Assembly: GCA_964443435.1 (NCBI GenBank)
Contig: CAYUCW010000017.1
Location: 1-37,754 of the forward strand
Length of the DNA: 37,754 nt
Reading direction: 5' to 3'
Source of the DNA: Pseudaquidulcibacter sp964443435
GTDB taxonomy: Bacteria; Pseudomonadota; Alphaproteobacteria; Caulobacterales; Aquidulcibacteraceae
Shown: positions 32,945-37,754 of the stretch, piece after piece
How the letters are laid out: the number at the start of each line of letters is the position of its first letter
Numbering within the stretch: the stretch's first letter is position 1
Notes under the pieces: generated by a model
Told to the model about the DNA's origin: nothing
What the model saw: only the letters and a program-made list of their open reading frames with translations
Database searches by the model: none
Program-made: the position numbers and the translations under genes

Positions 32945-33843
32945 TTCGGCTTTTTGAATAAAATAGTCATTCTATCGCTTTCGCCGATTTCCTTATATTT
33001 TGTGGTATCAAATGCAGGGTTTGCAGGTTGACCACCTGGTGCAGTGCGCGAAACAGGCGGTAAAGTCCAAACCCCAAATGGATGATCCGTATTATCTTTT
33101 GGATTGGCATTTATTTCAGATTTACCAACCAATTGAAAACCTGCTTTTTGCGCCAAAGCAATAACATAATCTTCACGTACATAGCCATTTGAACCTTTTG
33201 GATCTTGCGGTTTATCGGTTTTTGCGCGATGCTCTACTATTCCTAAATAGCCACCTGGTTTTAATACAGCATAGAAATCAGCGAATGCTTTATCTTCAAA
33301 GCCCCCGCCCATCCAATTATGGACATTTCTAAAGGATAATACTTTATCAACACTTGATGGCGGCGCAAGTTCAGGTGAGCCATTACCAAAATAAGTAACA
33401 CTAACTTTGCCATAAACATCGGGTTTATCCGCAAATTTTGCTTTATAATTATTTATGCTTTGCACAAGACGCTCACTTGGTGCAGGTGAATAAGCAAGTG
33501 CGCCAATATATTCCCCACCGCCAGTTTTAAGATATGGCGCAATAATAGAAGTGTACCAACCACCAGAAGGCCATATTTCAATCACTTTATCGCTTGGTTT
33601 AACGCCAAAAAACCCAAGTGTTTCTTTAGGGTGGCGAAATACATCACGGTGGGCATCTATACGTAGGCTTGAATTAATCGCATCATTTAGTGCACGCTCA
33701 TAGCTTTGAGTTTGCGCCAATAACACAGGATCGGCGGCGGTTTCGGTGACTTTTATTGCTTCATTATTTGCGCATGATACAAAAGTTAAAGCACCTGTTA
33801 AAATTAAGGAGCATGAAATAAGGGATTTAGGTATAGTTTTCAT
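32941..33843 (-). CDS. Predicted secreted methyltransferase-like lipoprotein
   Basis: A 300-residue protein with a lipoprotein-type signal: MKTIPKSL, hydrophobic core, then TFVSC with Cys 24 as the likely lipidation site. The mature part resembles a class I methyltransferase: SDKVIEIWPSGGWYTSIIAPYL takes the place of motif I (E-x-W-P-S-G-G-W rather than the usual E-x-G-x-G-x-G), KVLSFRNVHNWM is the motif IV region, and FYAVLKPGGYLGIVEHRAK is the post-motif segment. HPKETLGFFGVKP precedes it. Proteins of this type occur in many proteobacteria, but their substrate is unknown, and a SAM source outside the cytoplasm is not established. Confidence 0.75.
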   Translation of the reverse strand: MKTIPKSLISCSLILTGALTFVSCANNEAIKVTETAADPVLLAQTQSYERALNDAINSSLRIDAHRDVFRHPKETLGFFGVKPSDKVIEIWPSGGWYTSIIAPYLKTGGGEYIGALAYSPAPSERLVQSINNYKAKFADKPDVYGKVSVTYFGNGSPELAPPSSVDKVLSFRNVHNWMGGGFEDKAFADFYAVLKPGGYLGIVEHRAKTDKPQDPKGSNGYVREDYVIALAQKAGFQLVGKSEINANPKDNTDHPFGVWTLPPVSRTAPGGQPANPAFDTTKYKEIGESDRMTILFKKPN

Positions 33844-33994
33844 TTTAATAACTCCTTGAAAATCTGATTATTAATTAGTCATATTACTATGTGTATTTTC
33901 AAACTTATGCAATTAAATTCAAATTAATAATGATAAAAAAATATTTACAGCTTTCCTATAGTATTTAGTATTTTCTTACTTAAAACGTTTCTAA

Positions 33995-35284
33995 ATGTCA
34001 CTTTCAAATCAATTTAAAAATAAATTCACTCGCCCTGATCTTGTTCCTGAATTATGGGAGTCATATAAAAAAGGATTTTCACTAAACCTTTTAAGAACTG
34101 AATTTATTGCCGCGCTTACTATCGCCATTGTTGCCTTCCCTATAAGCATGGCAATTGCCATTGCATCAAATGCCAGTCCGTTTAATGGCCTGATAACTGC
34201 GGTAATTGGTGGATTTATTGTTTCTTTATTAAGCGGATCAAAGTTTCAAATTGGTGGGCCAACTGCGGCTTTTGCAATTGTGGTTGCTACGATTATTGCT
34301 AAATATACTTATGAAGGGCTTTTGCTTGCGTCGATTATGGCAGGGATTATTTTATTTTTCGCTGCTATTTTTAATTTTGGCCGCATAATGAAATATGTCC
34401 CCGAAACCATAGTAAAAGGCTTTACTTCGGGTATTGCGATTACAATTTTACTTACACAAATTGGTGCATTTTTTGGAATAAGTTTAGAAACAAACCCAAT
34501 AAGCGTATTTGATAAATTAATTGCCTATGGACAGAATATAAATAGTCTTAATCCCAATACTTTGGCTTTATCGCTTGGCTGTATTGCTTTGATTGTGATT
34601 GTAAAAAAGTTTAAACCAAATTGGCCAAATTTTCTTATTGCCATTATATTAATTACTATAATTGCGGTGGCCTTTAATATTAATACCATAAGCATCGAAG
34701 ACAAATATGGGAAAATGTCTATTACAGATCTTAAGCCCTATAGTTTTGACTTAAGCATTCCTCATCTTATTCATTTAATAATCCCTGCCGTAACCATTGC
34801 ATTTTTGGCAGGGGTCGAAAGTCTTTTATCGGCAAGCGCGGCCGGCGCAATGACCAATAGTGATTTCAAACCTAATGCCGAATTATTGGCGCAAGGATTT
34901 GGAAATATTGCCACTGGCTTTTTTGGTGGCTTGCCGGTTGCCGGCGCAATTTCAAGAACCGCAACCAATATTAATGCGGGCGGAAAAACACCATTATCGG
35001 GAATGCTACATGCGATTATTCTTTTATTTATAATTATAGTTGCAGGCACTTATACAGGACTTATTCCGCTTTGTGCCCTTGCCGCGCTTTTGATTTTTAT
35101 AATGTGGAAAATGGCGGATTTAAAATCACTTGTCGCTTTTTTAAATACTATAGACATTAAAGAAAGAATTGTACTTTTAAGCGTTTTTTTCCTAACAATT
35201 TTTACGGATATAACCATCGCAGTAATTGTCGGAATGTTGCTTAATTACTTACTTATGTTAAGCTTAAGAACCAAAAATATGTAG
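33995..35284 (+). CDS. SulP family inorganic anion transporter lacking the STAS domain
   Basis: A 429-residue membrane protein of the SulP/SLC26 family. The N-terminus has LRTEFIAALTIAIVAFPISMAIAIA, matching the SulP first-helix motif with its conserved AFP, then SKFQIGGPTAAFAIVVATI, the substrate-site region. Later LLAQGFGNIATGFFGGLPVAGAISRTATNINAGGKTPLSG is the classic SulP segment. About 11-12 hydrophobic segments can be counted. The chain ends a few residues after the last one, so the usual C-terminal STAS domain is missing. Sulfate, bicarbonate or other anions are all possible substrates. Confidence 0.88.
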   Translation: MSLSNQFKNKFTRPDLVPELWESYKKGFSLNLLRTEFIAALTIAIVAFPISMAIAIASNASPFNGLITAVIGGFIVSLLSGSKFQIGGPTAAFAIVVATIIAKYTYEGLLLASIMAGIILFFAAIFNFGRIMKYVPETIVKGFTSGIAITILLTQIGAFFGISLETNPISVFDKLIAYGQNINSLNPNTLALSLGCIALIVIVKKFKPNWPNFLIAIILITIIAVAFNINTISIEDKYGKMSITDLKPYSFDLSIPHLIHLIIPAVTIAFLAGVESLLSASAAGAMTNSDFKPNAELLAQGFGNIATGFFGGLPVAGAISRTATNINAGGKTPLSGMLHAIILLFIIIVAGTYTGLIPLCALAALLIFIMWKMADLKSLVAFLNTIDIKERIVLLSVFFLTIFTDITIAVIVGMLLNYLLMLSLRTKNM

Positions 35285-35310
35285 TTAATTTTACAAATGG
35301 GGTTTGATTT

Positions 35311-35724
35311 ATGGCAAAAAAGAAAACTTGGACCGAAAAACGCGACCTTTCAAAAGAGCCTCATATAACTATTCTCGGAAAGTCTTTTTCAGGTGTTCCT
35401 GCTGGAAGCAAATTACTTATATCTTCACCCCAAGAAATTGATGCATTTATAAAAACCCTCCCAAAAGGTAAACAAGTTTCACCTCAAGAAATGCGCAAAG
35501 CCTTAGCCGAAATCCATAAAACCGATGCCACCTGCCCTGTATCAACTGGAATATTTCTAAGAATAGTTGCCGAAGCGGCAATCGAAGAATATAGAAATGG
35601 CGCACCGATAAATAGTATCACTCCATTTTGGCAAGTTATTCCTTCAGATTCAGCGACCGCAAAAAAACTTAATATCGGAAGCGATGAATTACAAACTCTT
35701 ATAGAAATTTATGAAAACGCTTAA
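35311..35724 (+). CDS. MGMT-like small protein
   Basis: A 137-residue soluble protein. It opens KKKTWTEKRDLSKEPHITIL, then has GSKLLISSPQEIDAFIKTLPKGKQVSPQEMRKALAEIH, and TCPVSTGIFLRIVAEAAIEE followed by ITPFWQVI. That order (PxEID / PKGK / ACPxTTGIF / ITPxWR) is what I recall for a bacterial group annotated as MGMT-family. The DNA-binding part of alkyltransferases is suggested by PKGKQVSPQEM; the PCHR active-site motif is absent, so methyl transfer is doubtful. It starts 26 bp after the SulP gene and is convergent with the FMN reductase. Confidence 0.5.
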   Translation: MAKKKTWTEKRDLSKEPHITILGKSFSGVPAGSKLLISSPQEIDAFIKTLPKGKQVSPQEMRKALAEIHKTDATCPVSTGIFLRIVAEAAIEEYRNGAPINSITPFWQVIPSDSATAKKLNIGSDELQTLIEIYENA

Positions 35725-35728
35725 TTAT

Positions 35729-36274
35729 CTAAATTGCATTTTTAAGAGTTTGAATTGCATCTATAATTTTTTGCTTAATTTCTTCATTGATGATTTCAGA
35801 TTTTTCAAAGTCGAAATTTTCTTGAAACTTAGGTACAGAAACTTTTGCCAAAAGCTTCATTCCATAATGTGGTGCGCCCGCTTCAATTATACCAAGCACG
35901 CCCATTCCTCCTCTTCCGCCTGGTGAAGCCGCCATAATTATAATCGGCTTATCTTGATATACTTTTTGATTAATCCGAGATATCCAGTCAAATAGGTTTT
36001 TATAAACCGCCGTAAATGCGCTATTATGTTCGGCAAATGAAATTATTATTGCATCGGAATCGCCAATTTTTTTGTAAAAATCTTGCGCTTGTTGCGGGAT
36101 ACCATTTTCTTGTTCGCGGTCTTGGCGATAAAACGGCATTTCATAATCAATCAGATCAAGTAATTCAATTTCACTATTTGGCAAAACTTCTTTTATAAGT
36201 GTACCCGTATATTGCAATAAAAGCTTATTTATCGAATTTTTATGATTAGTTGCGGCAAAACTTAGAATTTTCAT
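35729..36274 (-). CDS. NADPH-dependent FMN reductase family protein
   Basis: A 181-residue flavodoxin-fold protein. The N-terminus MKILSFAATNHKNSINKLLLQY is a phosphate-binding loop variant of the FMN-red family (usual pattern G-S-x-R-x-x-S-x-N). ELLDLIDYEMPFY and DAIIISFAEHNSAFTAVYKNLFDWISR, with the family E-x-N-x-S/G pattern, are followed by KPIIIMAASPGGRGGMGVLGII. Members reduce flavins, quinones, chromate or azo dyes; the substrate is not readable here. It is convergent with the MGMT-like gene, with 4 bp between the stops. Confidence 0.88.
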   Translation of the reverse strand: MKILSFAATNHKNSINKLLLQYTGTLIKEVLPNSEIELLDLIDYEMPFYRQDREQENGIPQQAQDFYKKIGDSDAIIISFAEHNSAFTAVYKNLFDWISRINQKVYQDKPIIIMAASPGGRGGMGVLGIIEAGAPHYGMKLLAKVSVPKFQENFDFEKSEIINEEIKQKIIDAIQTLKNAI

Positions 36275-36375
36275 TTTTAAAGCCCTTTAAAGTGTCTTTA
36301 TTAAATTGATACATAATTTAATTTAAAGCTAGTGGTAAAATATACAATACACATGTTTCTATTGCGTTTTACAAT

Positions 36376-36437
36376 CCTTTAAGCTATGTCGCGTGCTTCC
36401 GATTTGCGGACCATTTCTTGCGATGCGGAATTTTAAG
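36376..36437 (+). promoter_or_regulatory. GC-richer, possibly structured leader of rplY
   Basis: Within otherwise very AT-rich DNA, 36389-36431 is close to half G+C. TGCGGA occurs twice (36409-36414 and 36424-36429), each able to pair with TCCG at 36398-36401, so two hairpins are mutually exclusive. TCGC (36390-36393) and GCGA (36420-36423) may close an outer stem. AAGCTA repeats on both sides. A TATACA -10-like hexamer lies at 36341-36346. A candidate regulatory leader, not a recognised family. Confidence 0.35.
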
Positions 36438-36502
36438 CTATTTAGTTTGAATTTCCTAGGAGTTTGGTTCGTTTTTATAAATTTCAATTAGGAGTTAGGT
36501 CA

Positions 36503-37093
36503 ATGACCGGTATCGTAATTAATGTAGAAGTCCGTGAAGGAACTGGCACAGGTAGCGCGCGTGCAGTTCGTCGCGAAGGTAAAGTTCCAGGTATCCTTTA
36601 TGGTGGTAAACTAGAGCCAGTAGCAATTAAAGCAAAACAAAATGAGCTTTTAAAAGCAATCCGTTCTGGTAAATTCATGGCTCACATGGTTGAGCTTGAC
36701 CATAATGGTGAGCGTCAAGCAGTTATCCCTAAAGCTGTTCAGTGGGATGTTGTTACTGATATGCCGGTTCACTTTGACCTTTACCGCGTTGACGCTGAAT
36801 CAATCGTAACTGTTGAAGTTCCTGTTCACTTTAAAAACCAAGAAACTTGTACTGGTCTTAAACGTGGCGGCGTTCTTAATGTTGTTAAGCACACAGTTGC
36901 ACTTGACGTGCCGGCTGGCCTTATCCCAGAAGAATTAGTGATTGACCTTGCGGGTCTTGACCTTGGTCACGTAATTCACATCTCTGCAGTTAGACTTCCT
37001 GAAGGCGCGCGCCCTCACATTCGTGACCGCGACTTCACAATCGCAACCGTTGCTTCACGCGGCGGCGCGGCTGAAGACCAAGTAGAAGCATAA
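36503..37093 (+). CDS. rplY: 50S ribosomal protein L25 / general stress protein Ctc
   Basis: L25 binds loop E of 5S rRNA in the central protuberance of the large subunit. It has 196 residues in the long Ctc form: an L25 domain (VNVEVREGTGTGSARAVRREGKVPGILYGG is the family opening, here with IVINVEV) and a C-terminal beta domain (LKRGGVLNVVKHTVALDVPAG, DLAGLDLGHVIHISAVRLPEG). ATG 36503 is chosen because TTAGGAG lies 8 nt upstream and translation from further upstream is not family-like. A second Shine-Dalgarno-like CTAGGAG at 36456-36462 precedes an in-frame alternative start at 36464. A terminator follows the stop, and pth lies beyond it. Confidence 0.96.
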   Translation: MTGIVINVEVREGTGTGSARAVRREGKVPGILYGGKLEPVAIKAKQNELLKAIRSGKFMAHMVELDHNGERQAVIPKAVQWDVVTDMPVHFDLYRVDAESIVTVEVPVHFKNQETCTGLKRGGVLNVVKHTVALDVPAGLIPEELVIDLAGLDLGHVIHISAVRLPEGARPHIRDRDFTIATVASRGGAAEDQVEA

Positions 37094-37114
37094 ATTCTTC
37101 TTAATAAGAAATTC

Positions 37115-37146
37115 AAAGGCTTTGGGAAACCAAAGCCTTTTTTTAT
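37115..37146 (+). terminator. Intrinsic terminator after rplY
   Basis: AAAGGCTTTGG (37115-37125) pairs perfectly with CCAAAGCCTTT (37130-37140) around a GAAA tetraloop and is followed by more T. It separates rplY from pth, so pth needs read-through or its own promoter. Confidence 0.92.
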
Positions 37147-37212
37147 ATGAAAATTAAAGTGACAAAATTTTGTCTATGTCTTATCAAAAATAGATAGCAA
37201 AGAAAAAAATTC

Positions 37213-37754
37213 ATGTATTTAATAGTCGGTCTTGGTAATCCCACAAAGCAATATGAAAATAATCGCCATAATATTGGTTTTATGGCGGTTGATGAAATTG
37301 CGCGTGAATATAATTTCGGGGCGGAGAAATCAAAGCTTCAGGGGCTTTACCGCGAAGGCGCTATAAATAATGAAAAATGCCTTATCCTTAAGCCGCAAAC
37401 CTATATGAATGAATCGGGGCGCTCAGTCGGCGGTTTTGCAACTTTTTTTAAAATCCATCCAAAAAATATTATTGTTTTATTTGATGAGATCGAGCTTGAG
37501 CCCGGTCGATGCCGTGTAAAAATTGGCGGCGGCAATGCAGGTCATAATGGACTTAAGTCTATATCTGGGCAATTAGGATCTGAATATAAAAAAATCCGCA
37601 TGGGTATTGGCCACCCTGGCAAAGAAAAAGTAACTTCGCATGTGCTTGGTGATTTTTCGTCCACTGATTGGGAATGGGTTGAAAACTTAAATCGGGCAAT
37701 CGCCAAGCATTTTGGCCTTGTACTTGAATCCAAATACGATAGCTTTCAGACCGA
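37213..37754 (+). CDS. pth: Peptidyl-tRNA hydrolase, 3'-truncated by window edge
   Basis: Pth releases peptides from peptidyl-tRNAs that drop off ribosomes. The frame from ATG 37213 stays open to the window end, giving 180 visible codons of about 190-200. Motifs: MYLIVGLGNPTKQYENNRHNIGFM with the catalytic His, KPQTYMNESGRSV, IIVLFDEIELEPG (the usual HDELD with Phe before Asp) and GGGNAGHNGLKSI, then YKKIRMGIGHPG and VTSHVLGDF. It follows rplY, its normal neighbour in alphaproteobacteria. Confidence 0.95.
   Translation, partial: MYLIVGLGNPTKQYENNRHNIGFMAVDEIAREYNFGAEKSKLQGLYREGAINNEKCLILKPQTYMNESGRSVGGFATFFKIHPKNIIVLFDEIELEPGRCRVKIGGGNAGHNGLKSISGQLGSEYKKIRMGIGHPGKEKVTSHVLGDFSSTDWEWVENLNRAIAKHFGLVLESKYDSFQT

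Noticed and set aside
36464..36502. Earlier start for rplY
   Set aside because: The extra 13 residues are not family-like, and ATG 36503 has a well-placed TTAGGAG; the upstream site is kept only as a possible regulatory feature.

Overview
The window is a chromosomal segment of an AT-rich alphaproteobacterium, about one third G+C by eye. It is probably a draft or metagenome-derived contig, because three runs of exactly 100 N interrupt genes. The lineage is inferred from gene order and gene content. Diagnostic sets are ruvC-ruvA-ruvB-ybgC, yajC-secD-secF plus a phytoene-synthase-like gene, ubiK divergent from lgt-NDUFAF7-like-pgeF, ilvE divergent from a petP/petR-like pair, and rplY-pth. Homologues of mitochondrial complex I assembly factors (NDUFAF7 and an NDUFAF6-like protein) fit the same lineage. 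I cannot name the genus.

Layout, left to right. Bases 1-4585 hold a 5'-truncated selO, a DUF559 nuclease-like gene, argC (interrupted by a gap) and a large acidic membrane protein with an EEP-like domain. Bases 4586-8177 (minus) are yajC-secD-secF and the phytoene-synthase-like gene. Bases 8421-10898 are GST, queG and mtgA. Bases 10969-14439 are an oligopeptide ABC transporter with permeases and lipoprotein but no ATPases, closed by a terminator. Next come a ClpP-family protease (minus), a hybrid histidine kinase and accA. Bases 18226-21857 (minus) are ruvC-ruvA-ruvB-ybgC followed by a Gfo/Idh/MocA dehydrogenase where tol-pal is usually found.

Bases 21913-26677 are ilvE, divergent from a MarR regulator and an OmpR-type response regulator; the presumed cognate EnvZ-like kinase lies 1.24 kb further on. 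The DNA between regulator and kinase carries a small winged-helix gene, a possible single-pass membrane micropeptide, and two tandem related noncoding modules. Each module has a 5' hairpin with an anti-Shine-Dalgarno-like UCUCCUA loop, a long AU-rich hairpin and a strong intrinsic terminator. They look like a duplicated trans-acting sRNA pair and are the most interesting element here.

Bases 26679-31847 hold proC, a YbjN-family gene and ubiK (minus), lgt, an NDUFAF7-like methyltransferase and pgeF (plus), then a hypothetical helical protein (minus) cut by a gap. Bases 32015-37754 hold prs, a predicted methyltransferase lipoprotein, a SulP transporter without STAS domain, an MGMT-like small protein, an FMN reductase, rplY with a structured-looking leader and terminator, and pth running off the right end.

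Most of the window is housekeeping: protein export and lipoprotein maturation (SecDF-YajC, Lgt), recombination (RuvABC), amino acid synthesis (ArgC, IlvE, ProC), fatty acid synthesis (AccA), tRNA and ribosome functions (QueG, RplY, Pth) and peptidoglycan synthesis (MtgA). Two signalling systems are present.
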